64,000 nt of DNA from Deinococcus ruber (GCF_014648095.1 NZ_BMQL01000017.1:1-64000); one strand, 5' to 3'; positions 20,096 through 32,700 are shown, counted from the stretch's first letter. The notes: a model not told the origin generated them from the sequence alone. A program made the numbers and translations.

Positions 20096-20398
20096 ATGGA
20101 CGTGAAGAACGACACCCAGAAAAACCAGTACGAACTGAAGACGCCGGAAGGCATGGCAGTCGCGGTGTACCGCCCGGTGGGCACGCACGCCATCATGTTC
20201 ACGCATACCGAGGTGCCGGAAGCGCTGGAAGGCCAGGGCATCGGCTCGAAGCTGGTAAAGGCGGCGCTGGAAGACGTGAAGGCGCAGGGCAAGATGGTGA
20301 TCCCGATGTGTCCCTTTGTGGCGGGCTACATCAGCCAGCACCACGAATACCTCGATCTGGTCGATCCGGTACAGCGCGGCGCACTGAACATTTCCTGA
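20096..20398 (+). CDS. Small GNAT-family N-acetyltransferase (YjdJ type)
   Basis: A 100-residue minimal acetyltransferase. EVPEALEGQGIGSKLVKAAL contains the acetyl-CoA pyrophosphate-binding loop (Q/RxxGxG/A, here QGIGSK), and CPFVAGYISQHHEY is the typical C-terminal end of the YjdJ/NATD1 group. The substrate is unknown. The start is supported by TACTCT (20085-20090) five nt before the ATG, so it is probably leaderless. It converges with the phosphotransferase gene, whose stop lies five nt away. Confidence 0.88.
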   Translation: MDVKNDTQKNQYELKTPEGMAVAVYRPVGTHAIMFTHTEVPEALEGQGIGSKLVKAALEDVKAQGKMVIPMCPFVAGYISQHHEYLDLVDPVQRGALNIS

Positions 20399-20402
20399 AC
20401 GC

Positions 20403-21281
20403 TCAGGCCAGCGCCAGCGGGTCGCTCAGCACCTCCAGCAGCACCCGCCGCGCCTCGCTGGCTTTTGCCGCGTCGGCAGGGTCAGCAGCCGTGATGAGCG
20501 CCTTCCACAGCGCCCAGCCGCGTGCGCGTGCCCAGGTGGCGGTGTCCAGCGGCAGGGCTGCCCGGAAGGCGCGGCGGCTTTCACCGCTCAGCAGCGTCCA
20601 GGCGATCACCAGATCACAGGCCGGGTCGCCCACCGCGCAGCCGCCAAAGTCGATCACGGCGCTCAGTCGGCCTTCCTGCACCAGCAGATTTCCCGGCGCA
20701 ACGTCGCCGTGAATCCAGACGGGCGGGCCCTGACACACGCTGTCCAGCGCCGCTTCCCACACGCGCAGCGCCGCAGGTGCATCGATCTGGCGCTCTAACG
20801 CCCGAATCGTCTGACGGGTCTGAGCGTCGTAGACCACAGGCGGCGTACCTCGGTAGAAATTGTGCTCGCCCGCCGCTGGCCCCCCGTGTGTGCCCACGCG
20901 CTGAAGGGCACTCAGGAATTCGGCCAGCGCGTGTGCGAACGCCACCTGATCCCGGATACTCTGCACGCTGGCCTGCTCGCCGTCCAGCCAGCGGCGCACC
21001 GACCACGGCCATGCAAAGGCCGCCGACGGCTGCCCAAGCGCCAGCGACTGCGGAATGGGCAGCGGCAGGTGCGGCCCCAGCAGCGGCAGCCAGCGGTGTT
21101 CCTTTTCGGCCTGCACGGCGTAGCGGGGCGCACTCGGCAGCCGCACGCTCAGTTCGTCTCCCAGATGAAACGTCCGGTTGTCCCAGCCGCCGAAGGCCAC
21201 CGGGGTCACGGGCAGGGCAGCCCACTGCGGAAACTGCTCCGCGATGAGCTGCCGTACAAGCTGAGGCGTGATCTCGGTCAT
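20403..21281 (-). CDS. Aminoglycoside phosphotransferase-family kinase
   Basis: A 292-residue small-molecule kinase with the APH fold. WIHGDVAPGNLLV holds the catalytic Asp and the metal-binding Asn, and VIDFGGCAVGDPACDLV holds the DFG-like metal site. The family phosphorylates aminoglycosides, macrolides or metabolites such as homoserine; a resistance role cannot be claimed from sequence. It starts 33 nt after thrS in the same direction without a good Shine-Dalgarno, so it may be expressed by read-through from thrS. Confidence 0.85.
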   Translation of the reverse strand: MTEITPQLVRQLIAEQFPQWAALPVTPVAFGGWDNRTFHLGDELSVRLPSAPRYAVQAEKEHRWLPLLGPHLPLPIPQSLALGQPSAAFAWPWSVRRWLDGEQASVQSIRDQVAFAHALAEFLSALQRVGTHGGPAAGEHNFYRGTPPVVYDAQTRQTIRALERQIDAPAALRVWEAALDSVCQGPPVWIHGDVAPGNLLVQEGRLSAVIDFGGCAVGDPACDLVIAWTLLSGESRRAFRAALPLDTATWARARGWALWKALITAADPADAAKASEARRVLLEVLSDPLALA

Positions 21282-21314
21282 AGGGGGCGGTGAACTTTGA
21301 GCAGAGCTGGTGCC

Positions 21315-23264
<1,950 letters not shown>

Positions 23265-23334
23265 GGTGACTCCTTGAGGGCAGAGATTGGCAGCATGAAT
23301 GAGCGTGGCCGGGTCTGGGCGCGGCACAGGAGAA

Positions 23335-23364
23335 CGCCTGAAAAGCTCGGTGGCTTCTCAGGCG
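23335..23364 (-). promoter_or_regulatory. Strong hairpin in the thrS 5' leader
   Basis: On the minus strand CGCCTGAGAAGC pairs with GCTTTTCAGGCG over 12 bp (one G-U), loop of six. No U-tract follows, so it is not a simple terminator. An outer 8-bp helix GCCGGGTC/GACCCGGC can enclose it. The stop codon of the upstream ORF (23360-23358) is inside the 5' arm. Confidence 0.75.
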
Positions 23365-23471
23365 CTTCTAGTTCGCGTGACCCGGCTGGACAGGGATTGG
23401 ATTCGGCACAGACCCACGCCACGCATCATCGAACCACAGCGATACGCAGGGTGATGGGGGAAGGGCCGCAT
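23358..23471 (-). CDS. Leaderless upstream ORF in the thrS leader
   Basis: A 37-codon ORF starting MRPFPHHPAYRCG and ending SSRVTRTRSA. Its ATG (23471) lies six nt after a TAGACT -10 (23483-23478), the spacing of leaderless genes here. The last codons include ACG CGA ACT AGA (Thr-Arg-Thr-Arg), and the stop lies in a stable hairpin. A role in sensing Thr-tRNA by ribosome stalling is plausible, but two Thr codons are a weaker signal than the runs in the aromatic and Cys leaders. It may also begin at 23429. Confidence 0.5.
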   Translation of the reverse strand: MRPFPHHPAYRCGSMMRGVGLCRIQSLSSRVTRTRSA

Positions 23472-23512
23472 GGCAACAGTCTAGCAGGGGGAATGCCGAC
23501 TAAGCTATTTGC

Positions 23513-23902
23513 ATGAGCGAGACACGCCAGGAGGCCGTGCGCCGCACCCTCGAACAGAGCTACGCTCCGGACGCGCTGGAGCGTCTGCATTCGCGGCCTG
23601 CCGCTGAGCTGGCAAGCACGCGGAGCGAACTGGAGGCGTTCTGGACACAGCTCCATGCCCTGGTCGCCGCCGGGCAAACCCCGGACAGTCAGACCGCTCA
23701 GGAAGTAGCAGGCCGCCTCGCTGCCCTGCTGCGCGACATAGAAAGAAGCGACCCCGCCATCGGTGAGAGAATGCGGAACACCTAGCAGACCTTTACAGCC
23801 CTGCCCGCCGAGCAGCAGCCCGCCGCTTACCGTCTGGACGACACGGGCCGCGCCTGGATTCGGGAAGCCATGCGGCTCTGGAGAGCGGCACAGGGACACT
23901 GA
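23513..23902 (+). pseudogene. TipAS-like domain gene broken by an in-frame TAG
   Basis: The frame from the ATG at 23513 encodes 90 residues that resemble the first part of a TipAS antibiotic-recognition domain, as found at the end of MerR-type regulators (ALERLHSRPAAELASTRSEL, then a TPDSQTAQEVAGRLAALL helix). A TAG stop at 23783-23785 is followed, in the same frame, by 38 more codons with the typical end of the domain (PAAYRLDDTGRAWIREAM) and a TGA at 23900-23902. One base change would restore a 129-residue protein. TAAGCT (23501-23506) six nt before the ATG indicates a leaderless promoter that is still intact. No DNA-binding domain is encoded here. Confidence 0.7.
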
Positions 23903-23924
23903 AACGGCTTTTTCTACAGGGGCG

Positions 23925-24329
23925 TCACTCGTTCAGTTTGGCAGGCTGGCACCCGCTACTGATGCATTCGCGGTAGCGGTCGTTCAGAAAATTGGTGCGT
24001 GCGGTGGTGCGGTCAACGGCGCAGCCGATATAGATGATGTCGCCCATCTTGCTGTCGGTCGCGGTGCAGTCGGTATTGCGGGCCGACACCCAGGCGCGTT
24101 GGGTACGGCGCAGCGTGGCCTGAGCACGGGGCGACAGCCGCTTCAGCAGCTTCTGATACGCCACGTTCAGATCGTCATCGGCCTTCACGAAGACCTTGCT
24201 GAGACAGTACACGTCTTCGAAGCTGTTGCCGGGCGTATTGCAGTTGTTCTGAGCCTGCGCCGTGCCTCCTGCTGTCATGCCTGCTGCCACCAGAACTGCC
24301 GCCGTAAAATTCCTGAGCATTCGCTGCAT
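23925..24329 (-). CDS. Secreted LprI-like (DUF1311) protein
   Basis: A 134-residue exported protein. A signal peptide covers about residues 1-26 (AAVLVAAGMTAGGTAQAQ). The rest matches the LprI N-terminal domain: paired cysteines, a repeat of LNVAYQKLLKRL and TQRAWVSARNTDC with the conserved W...R..DC. Some members inhibit lysozyme, others are of unknown role. A GGAGG Shine-Dalgarno lies nine nt upstream and a TACACT -10 further upstream, so this mRNA has a leader. It is divergent from the DinB gene at 24382. Confidence 0.85.
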   Translation of the reverse strand: MQRMLRNFTAAVLVAAGMTAGGTAQAQNNCNTPGNSFEDVYCLSKVFVKADDDLNVAYQKLLKRLSPRAQATLRRTQRAWVSARNTDCTATDSKMGDIIYIGCAVDRTTARTNFLNDRYRECISSGCQPAKLNE

Positions 24330-24381
24330 AGCTGACCTCCAGACAGAGTGTAGAGCGCCCGCTGTGGCCTATCATTCGGAG

Positions 24382-24864
24382 ATGAACGACCTGCTGGCGG
24401 TGCTCGATTATCATGCCTGGGCCACCGAGCGGCTTCTGACGGCACTTGCCCCGCTTTCGCCAGCTGAGCTGACACGCGATCTGCACAGCAGTCATGGCGG
24501 CGTGGGCGGCACGCTGGCCCACCTCTACGGTTCAGATCAGATCTGGACGGCAAGGCTGCGGGGCGAACCCGCCCTGACCTTTACCGAGCTGCCGCCCCTG
24601 CCCCCACTGCCACAGTTGAAGCCGCAGTGGGTGGCACTTCAGACGGCGCAGAAAGCTGTCGTGGCGGCACTCGAACCGGAACTGCGTCTGTCCTACGTCA
24701 ACGTGAAGGGAGAGGCGCAGCGCAGCAGTGTCAGCGAAATCGTGCGGCATATCGTCAATCACGCCACACACCACCGGGGCCAACTGGTCACGATGCTGCG
24801 CCAGCTCGGCCATGCGGCACCCAACACCGACCTGATCGCGTTTTACCGCCTGCGATCAACCTGA
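24382..24864 (+). CDS. DinB-family protein
   Basis: A 160-residue DinB/YfiT-type four-helix bundle. The three metal-binding histidines fit HLYGSDQIW near residue 50 and NHATHHRGQLVTML near residue 133, so the site is complete. The activity is unknown. TATCAT (24370-24375) lies six nt before the ATG and there is no Shine-Dalgarno, which favours this start over the in-frame upstream codon at 24262 that overlaps the divergent LprI-like gene. Confidence 0.88.
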   Translation: MNDLLAVLDYHAWATERLLTALAPLSPAELTRDLHSSHGGVGGTLAHLYGSDQIWTARLRGEPALTFTELPPLPPLPQLKPQWVALQTAQKAVVAALEPELRLSYVNVKGEAQRSSVSEIVRHIVNHATHHRGQLVTMLRQLGHAAPNTDLIAFYRLRST

Positions 24865-24906
24865 AAACAGGCGACCACTCAGGCCGCCCGTGCAGGTCTC
24901 TGAACC

Positions 24907-25323
24907 TCAGAACGCGGGCTTGATCTCACCGACGCCCTTGGGGTTCGGCCCCCACTTGTTGGTGCCCGGCTGACTGTCCATCACGTGAAAGATCAGCACC
25001 ACGATTCGCAGCCCCGCGAATTCCAGCAGTTCCAGCCAGCCGGTGTACCCGGCGTCGTGCAGCCGCCTGACCGAGACCGCCACCGACGGCAGCGCAGTCG
25101 CCAGCCCATACACGATGATCAGGATCAGGCTGATGATCGTCAGGGGCGAGATGGAGTTGCTTTCGCCTCTGCTGCTGCTCATGGCCAGCCCCACCACCAT
25201 CAGGACGACAAAAGCCAGCAGGATCAGGCTATTGACGAGGGTGAACATCCAGAACTCGCGGCGGCGAGTACGTCCGCTGAAATTGGCGTAGTTGCGCTGC
25301 ACAACATTCAGATAGTCATTCAT
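24907..25323 (-). CDS. DUF805 membrane protein
   Basis: A 138-residue integral membrane protein with four predicted helices. NYANFSGRTRRREFWMFTLVN at the start and VSVRRLHDAGYTGW in the third quarter are the DUF805 hallmarks. The role is unknown; members are often near transport or stress genes. A GGAGG Shine-Dalgarno precedes the ATG. It is divergent from the radical SAM gene and converges with the DinB gene. Confidence 0.9.
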   Translation of the reverse strand: MNDYLNVVQRNYANFSGRTRRREFWMFTLVNSLILLAFVVLMVVGLAMSSSRGESNSISPLTIISLILIIVYGLATALPSVAVSVRRLHDAGYTGWLELLEFAGLRIVVLIFHVMDSQPGTNKWGPNPKGVGEIKPAF

Positions 25324-25599
25324 AAGCGGCCTCCAGTGTCTGACAGCACCTATCCTTAAGGAGGAGCTGCCTGCGACTCATCTTTCTTACTTTAGCCTGC
25401 TTTGCGCTGATCCGCTTCCAAACCTGTTGGCCTCTCCCCTGCCCACACTCAGCAAGTAACCCCGCCCTCAGTCGGCTGGGTCAGAAGCGCTAAACTGCTG
25501 AACTGTGACGCGCCCGGCGCGACGAGGGCCACCCTTTACCGTTGAGGGGCACAGGCCGACGAGCAACACCGCCCTGACAGCTCAGGGAACAGGAGACTT
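25324..25599 (+). promoter_or_regulatory. Structured leader of the radical SAM gene
   Basis: TAAACT at 25491-25496 is a likely -10, giving a leader of nearly 100 nt. It can form CGCG-CCCGG-CGCG (25509-25521), a GGCC...GGCC stem enclosing CCCT/AGGG (about 25528-25557), and a perfect CCCTGA-CAGC-TCAGGG hairpin (25572-25587) next to the Shine-Dalgarno. I could not match it to a known riboswitch class. Confidence 0.45.
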
Positions 25600-27171
25600 T
25601 TGAGTTACTGGCGCAAGACAATCAAACCGCTGCTCGACGACGAGATCGGGACCATGTTCAAACAGGCCCCGGCCCGCGTGACGCTCGCTTTTCCCAATCG
25701 CTACTCGGTGGGCATGGCAAGTCTGGGCTATCAGGTCATCTACCGGCTGTTCAACAACGTCGAGGGCGTGGCCTGCGAGCGGGCCTTCCTGCCTGACGAC
25801 CCCGACGCCTTCGAGGCGATGGGCGAGGCGCTGCCCACCGTCGAATCGGGGCGCGACGCGGGCGACTGCCAGCTTTTTGCACTGAGCGTCAGCTTTGAAC
25901 TCGACCTGACCAACATCATCCGCACGCTCGATCTGGCGGGCATGCACCCGCTCAGGGAAAAGCGCGACGACAACGATCCCATCGTGATGATCGGCGGCCC
26001 ACTGACCAGCAGCAACCCGTACCCGCTGACGCCCTTTGCCGACGTGATCGCCATCGGAGACGGAGAACAGATCGTGCCCGTGCTGGCAGAGGCGCTGCGC
26101 GACGCCACCTCCCGCGAAGACTTTTACGACCTGATCGACGGAATGCCCGGCATTTTCCTGCCCGCCCGCCACAGCCACGAGCCGCAGTGGGCCACCGCGC
26201 CCAAGGAACTGCTGCCCGCCTACAGCCAGATCGTGACGCCGCACAGCGAGCTGTCCAATATGTTCCTGGTGGAAGCGCAGCGCGGCTGCCCGCGTCCCTG
26301 CACCTTCTGTCTGGCACGCACCATGTACGGCCCCAACCGCAACAACGGCGGTCAGGAACTGCTCGACACCATTCCCGACTGGGCCACCAAGGTCGGGCTG
26401 GTGGGCGCGGCGCTCTCCGACTTCCCGCACACCAAATTTGTCGGGCGCACCCTGACCGACCGGGGCATCAAGCTGGGCGTCAGCAGCATTCGCGCCGATA
26501 CTGTCGATGCCGAACTGGCCGAGATTCTGAAGGCGGGCGGCCTGCGAACCTTCACGGTGGCGAGCGACGCTCCCAGTGAACGGCTGCGGCAGTGGCTGAA
26601 GAAGGGCATCACCACCGAAGACCTGCTGAAGACGGCGCAGATCAGCCGCGATCTGGGTTTCAAGGGCCTGAAAGTCTACATGATGATCGGGCTGGGACCG
26701 GAAAACGACGACGATATCTCCGAGCTGATCTCGTTTACCAAGGAACTGGCGAAGGTGAACCGCATCGCGCTGGGAATTTCGCCGTTCGTGCCCAAGCGCC
26801 ACACGCCGCACTTCCAGGACAGCTTCGCGGGCGTCAAAGTCATCGAGGGCCGCCTGAAGCGCATTCAGAAGGAACTTCGCACCACTGCCGAGCTGCGGAA
26901 CGTGTCGGCAAAATGGGCCTGGGTCGAAAACGTGATCGCACGCGGCGGAGCCGATGTGGGCATGGCGGCGTATCAGATCTATAAGAACGAGAGCATCGGC
27001 GCGTGGAAAAAAGCGCTCGACGATGTGGGCTGGGTCGATCCCTACGAGGCCAACGAAAGCCGTATCGAGCTTCCGGCGGGGCAGATCGTGCGCGGCGATT
27101 ACGACAACCACAACCATGACGAGCTGGCGAGCCGCAAGGTCAGCAGCCACGCGGAAGGGCTGGCAATCTGA
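25600..27171 (+). CDS. B12-binding-domain radical SAM protein
   Basis: A 523-residue radical SAM enzyme. The cluster motif is RGCPRPCTFC (CxxxCxxC, near residue 230), following an N-terminal region of about 200 residues shaped like a cobalamin-binding domain (MIGGPLTSSNPYPLTPFADV). The fold and order match the family often annotated as B12-binding radical SAM; the histidine of a classical DxHxxG B12 site is not obvious. The substrate is unknown. The start is a TTG, chosen because an AGGAG lies seven nt upstream and no ATG gives the N-terminal SYWRKTIKPLL segment. The C-terminus after about residue 400 carries a helical domain ending in an acidic, His-rich YDNHNHDELASRK. Confidence 0.85.
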   Translation: MSYWRKTIKPLLDDEIGTMFKQAPARVTLAFPNRYSVGMASLGYQVIYRLFNNVEGVACERAFLPDDPDAFEAMGEALPTVESGRDAGDCQLFALSVSFELDLTNIIRTLDLAGMHPLREKRDDNDPIVMIGGPLTSSNPYPLTPFADVIAIGDGEQIVPVLAEALRDATSREDFYDLIDGMPGIFLPARHSHEPQWATAPKELLPAYSQIVTPHSELSNMFLVEAQRGCPRPCTFCLARTMYGPNRNNGGQELLDTIPDWATKVGLVGAALSDFPHTKFVGRTLTDRGIKLGVSSIRADTVDAELAEILKAGGLRTFTVASDAPSERLRQWLKKGITTEDLLKTAQISRDLGFKGLKVYMMIGLGPENDDDISELISFTKELAKVNRIALGISPFVPKRHTPHFQDSFAGVKVIEGRLKRIQKELRTTAELRNVSAKWAWVENVIARGGADVGMAAYQIYKNESIGAWKKALDDVGWVDPYEANESRIELPAGQIVRGDYDNHNHDELASRKVSSHAEGLAI

Positions 27172-27187
27172 GGCGTACATTCAGGAC

Positions 27188-27694
27188 ATGACTTCCAGAC
27201 GATCTCTCCTCCTGACGCCCGCCCCAGCCCCTGTGCCGGAGGTGGGCGTCCTGCTGGCGGCGCTGCACGAGGCCAGGCGCCGCACCCTGAATTGGGCGAG
27301 CAAGATCAGCGATCTGGACGCCGTTTCAGTCGGCCAGCACAGCGCCGCTACGCTGCTGTATCACGTCGCGGCCATCGAGCTGGACTGGCTGTACGCGGAA
27401 GTCCGGCAGGAACACTTTCCAGCGGAAGCCAGCGAGTGGTTTCCGCTGGATGTCCGAGATAGCGAGGGCAGGCTGAGCGTGGTCACAGGCGAGACGGCAG
27501 AGCGGCATCTGGCACGGCTGAGCTGGGTACGTGGGTTGCTCGACGACACCTATTCCCGAATGACACTGGAGGAATTCCGACGTATACGGGTGCTGGAGGC
27601 CTATGACGTGACGCCCGAGTGGGTTCTGATGCACCTCTCGCTGCACGAGGCGCACCACGAGGGACAACTGGCGGCACTCGACGCTTCCGATTGA
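27188..27694 (+). CDS. DinB-family protein
   Basis: A 168-residue DinB-like protein; HVAAIELDWLY and HLSLHEAHHEGQLAAL supply the conserved metal-site histidines. The function is unknown. The start is defined by TACATT (27176-27181) six nt upstream. It begins 16 nt after the radical SAM gene but has its own leaderless-type promoter. It is the third DinB gene in this window. Confidence 0.86.
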   Translation: MTSRRSLLLTPAPAPVPEVGVLLAALHEARRRTLNWASKISDLDAVSVGQHSAATLLYHVAAIELDWLYAEVRQEHFPAEASEWFPLDVRDSEGRLSVVTGETAERHLARLSWVRGLLDDTYSRMTLEEFRRIRVLEAYDVTPEWVLMHLSLHEAHHEGQLAALDASD

Positions 27695-27708
27695 CCTACG
27701 CTGAAACC

Positions 27709-28146
27709 GTGCGCCACATCCACAACGCCATCCTGATTCCTTATCGCCCGCCTGTACATTCAGACTCCGGGCAGATGCTGGTGCAGGACAGGCGTGGGCA
27801 CAGGCCACCGCCCTGGGGCTTTTTCGGTGGTGGCATCGAGGCGGGCGAGACGCCACTTCAGGCCGTCCTGCGCGAAGCCTGGGAAGAGCTGGGCATGCGT
27901 CTGAGTGCCGAACACGTGCAGGCTCGGGCCGTGCTGCACGCACGGCTGCGAGACTTGCAGTTCACGCTGCATCTGCACACATGGAAATACAGCGGCGACA
28001 CCTCCGAGTTCAGACTGGGCGAGGGGGCAGGCATGGAATGGGTCACCCCTGCGGAGATGCTGACGAGGGTGGAAGCAGGCGGACCTGACACAGCGATCAG
28101 CGAATGGATGCGGGCGTTTCTGCCATCCAGCGCCAAATTACCGTAG
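27709..28146 (+). CDS. Nudix hydrolase
   Basis: A 145-residue protein with a complete Nudix box, GGGIEAGETPLQAVLREAWE followed by ELGM (residues about 42-64). It should cleave a nucleoside diphosphate linked to another group; the substrate is unknown. Deinococcus genomes have many Nudix proteins. The start is GTG at 27709 because TACGCT (27697-27702) lies six nt before it and VRHIHNAILIPYR is the expected first strand; an ATG at 27619 would overlap the DinB gene by 76 nt. Its TAG stop forms part of the -10 of the next gene. Confidence 0.9.
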   Translation: MRHIHNAILIPYRPPVHSDSGQMLVQDRRGHRPPPWGFFGGGIEAGETPLQAVLREAWEELGMRLSAEHVQARAVLHARLRDLQFTLHLHTWKYSGDTSEFRLGEGAGMEWVTPAEMLTRVEAGGPDTAISEWMRAFLPSSAKLP

Positions 28147-28155
28147 CCTGTCTGC

Positions 28156-29337
28156 ATGCAACTCGACGCCATCCGCGCTCAGTTTCCGCAACTCCAGAAC
28201 GGCCTGATCTACTTCGACAACGCGGCAGGCGGCCTGATGCCCCAGCGCAGCATCGACGCCATCCGCGAATATCTGAACGGAGCGGGCAGCGCGAACGCCA
28301 TGCCCACACACCGACTGGGACAGGCAGCGCTCGCCCTGAAGCACCACGCACGGGCCGCCACCGCCCTGTTTGTGAATGCCGAGCCGGGCGAAGTGGCGAT
28401 GGGGCCGAGTGCCACCGCGCTGGCCTTCCGGCTGTCGGCGGCGTTTGGGCGGTTGTGGGGGCCGGGCGACGAGGTGATCGTGTCGGAGCTGGAACACGAG
28501 GCCAACGCCTCACCGTGGCGCGAACTGGAGCGCGTGGGCGTGACGTTGAAACTCTGGCACGCCCAGAGCGACCTGACACTGAATCTGGATGACCTGAAAG
28601 CGTTGCTGACCCCGCGCACGAAGCTGCTGGCCCTGAGCGCTGCTTCCAACGCCTTCGGAGCGAAAACGCCTATCCGGGAAGCGGCAGCGCTGGCACGGCA
28701 GGCCGGAGCCTGGACCATCGTCGACGCGGTGCATCTGGCGTCGCACGAGCTACCGGATGTGCGGGCCTGGGGCGTGGATTTCATGACCTTCAGCCCGTAC
28801 AAGGTGTTTGCGCCGCACCTGGGGGCCATGTATGTGCGCCGTGAGCTGCTGGCGGGACTGCCGATTCCCAAACTGAGTTTTGTGCCCGACGACGACATCA
28901 CCAAGCTGGAGCACGGCACCCCGCCGTTCGAGCTGCTGAGCGGCTGGCTGGGCAGCCTCGACTATCTGCGCGAGTTGGGTGGAGCCGATGAGCTGAGCCG
29001 CGCCGCACTGGAGGCCGCTTACCGCCGCATTGCCGAGCTGGAAACGCCCGTGACCGCGCAGCTGCTGACCGGGTTGCAGCACAACGAACGGGTCACGCTG
29101 TACGGCCCTGCACGGCTGGAGCAGCGGGTCGGCACCTTCGCCTTCCGGGTGCAGGGCGAGACGCCGGAACAGACTGCACTGCGACTGTCGGAACGGGGCG
29201 TGAGTGTGGCGTCAGGGCACTTTTACGCCGTGTTGCCCGCGCAAAAGCTGGGGCTGTACCCGGAAGGGGTGGTTCGTGCTAGCCTCGCGCATTACACCTC
29301 TGCCGAGGATGCCCAGCGGCTGCTGGACGCGCTGTAA
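28156..29337 (+). CDS. Class V aminotransferase (cysteine desulfurase-like)
   Basis: A 393-residue PLP enzyme. FDNAAGGLMP at the N-terminus, SELEHEANASPW, and the PLP lysine in FSPYKVFAPHLG mark the class V fold. A conserved catalytic cysteine loop near the C-terminus, as in IscS/SufS, is not seen, so it is probably not a housekeeping cysteine desulfurase. It resembles the CsdA-like group of unknown substrate. The promoter TAGCCT (28144-28149) is six nt before the ATG and overlaps the Nudix stop codon. Confidence 0.88.
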   Translation: MQLDAIRAQFPQLQNGLIYFDNAAGGLMPQRSIDAIREYLNGAGSANAMPTHRLGQAALALKHHARAATALFVNAEPGEVAMGPSATALAFRLSAAFGRLWGPGDEVIVSELEHEANASPWRELERVGVTLKLWHAQSDLTLNLDDLKALLTPRTKLLALSAASNAFGAKTPIREAAALARQAGAWTIVDAVHLASHELPDVRAWGVDFMTFSPYKVFAPHLGAMYVRRELLAGLPIPKLSFVPDDDITKLEHGTPPFELLSGWLGSLDYLRELGGADELSRAALEAAYRRIAELETPVTAQLLTGLQHNERVTLYGPARLEQRVGTFAFRVQGETPEQTALRLSERGVSVASGHFYAVLPAQKLGLYPEGVVRASLAHYTSAEDAQRLLDAL

Positions 29338-29344
29338 GCCAGAC

Positions 29345-29398
29345 AAGACACGAACAGGGGAAGTGGCGCAAAGGCCACCTCCCCCCTGTTCGTGTCTT
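29345..29398. terminator. Bidirectional terminator
   Basis: AAGACACGAACAGGGG (29345-29360) pairs with the segment ending at 29398, with an inner GTGGC/GCCAC hairpin. It lies between two convergent genes. Confidence 0.85.
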
Positions 29399-29402
29399 CA
29401 GC

Positions 29403-30353
29403 TCAGCGCCGGAAGATCTGCCCGATTCTGCCGCGCTCTTCACTCAGGCGCATGCCTTCCTGAGTGGGCGATCTGGGGTAGCCGTCTGCCAGCAGCGGCA
29501 GTTCTGAAATCTCGGTGAGGTCGGCCCAGACTTTCATATGGGCAAGGTTGGTGGAACCAAACGCCGTGTTGAAGGCGGTGTCGGCAGCGTCGCGCCCGGT
29601 GGCGATCAGGATGCGGCCTGTGCGCGGGAAGTTGTGGCGGGCGTCGAAGGTGCGCCAAGCGCCGTCCAGCCACACCTCGAACCACGCGTGAAAGTCCATC
29701 GGGCGGAAATCGGGCGGCACGTCGATATCGGCCAGATAGCCGCAGACGTAGCGGGCGGGCAGGTTCAGGGCGCGGCAGAAGGCCACCCCGGCGTGCGCGA
29801 AGTCGCGGCAGACCGCATAGCCCGACTGGTACGACTCGCGGGCGGTGGTGGCACTGGTGCTGCCCGCCCCGTACTGCAAGGTAGCCTGAAGATGGTCGCA
29901 TACGGCCTGCACCTGCGCCCAGCCGCCCTGAATATGTCCGAACATCTGCCACGCCTCACCCGACAGCAGGTCGCTGTCGACGTAGCGGCTGGGCAACAGG
30001 TAGTGCAGCACCTCGCTCGGCAGGTCTTCGACGCGGGCTTTGGGAAGGTTGGGCAGCACCGGATCGGGGTTGGCCGACACCTCGACCAGCAGATCGTGCG
30101 ACACTTCCAGCCGCCCGGCGGGGGCCAGCATTCGCCACACCACATTGCCCATCATGTCCTGATAACTGGTGGTTTCCAGCAGCGGCAACTGCGGCACGAT
30201 CCGCTTGCGGGCTGCCAGAATCCGCTGGCCGGGACGTTCCAGCGGTTCCACGATGAACATCATTGGAGTGGGCGCGGTGAGTTCAAAATGCAGCTCGAAC
30301 CCGGCGCGCACCCGGATGGTTTCTGTCGCTCCTATCGGCGCGGGGAGGGTCAT
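29403..30353 (-). CDS. Transglutaminase-like protease-fold protein
   Basis: A 316-residue protein with an N-terminal beta-domain (residues 1-130) and a C-terminal transglutaminase-like domain. The triad is visible: Cys in SGYAVCRDFAHAG, His in MDFHAWFEVWL, and Asp in WRTFDARHNFPRTG. Such proteins are predicted peptidases or amidases of unknown substrate. The start at 30353 is chosen because TACCAT (30366-30361) lies seven nt before it; a longer frame reaches 30449 without family support. The next 292 nt (30354-30645) hold only this promoter and that of the following gene. Confidence 0.86.
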   Translation of the reverse strand: MTLPAPIGATETIRVRAGFELHFELTAPTPMMFIVEPLERPGQRILAARKRIVPQLPLLETTSYQDMMGNVVWRMLAPAGRLEVSHDLLVEVSANPDPVLPNLPKARVEDLPSEVLHYLLPSRYVDSDLLSGEAWQMFGHIQGGWAQVQAVCDHLQATLQYGAGSTSATTARESYQSGYAVCRDFAHAGVAFCRALNLPARYVCGYLADIDVPPDFRPMDFHAWFEVWLDGAWRTFDARHNFPRTGRILIATGRDAADTAFNTAFGSTNLAHMKVWADLTEISELPLLADGYPRSPTQEGMRLSEERGRIGQIFRR

Positions 30354-30645
30354 GCCTTCTATGGTAACGGTAAAACGCCCCACCAACACTGAGTTTTTCT
30401 CAACCCTGACCGGGTGGCGAGGGCGAAGCGGCTGAAGAACCAGACACACCCGCAGACGACAGCGCAGAAAAAGCGGGAATACAGATGAACCGGCTGCAAC
30501 ACAGCCCGCTTCCGAGCTTCGGCACAGGAAATTGCGGGATTTCTGGCCGCTGCCGGGCGCTCGGGCACCGTGGCCCTGTTTAGACAGCCCTCACAGGCTG
30601 CCCCGCCTCTGCTTTCACGCCGCACGGCTCCTGTACGCTGCATCC

Positions 30646-32691
<2,046 letters not shown>

Positions 32692-32700
32692 ACTGCCGAT

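Noticed and set aside
23265..23512. T-box riboswitch before thrS
   Set aside because: The conserved T-box sequence (AGGGTGGNACCGCG-like) and a terminator with U-tract are missing.
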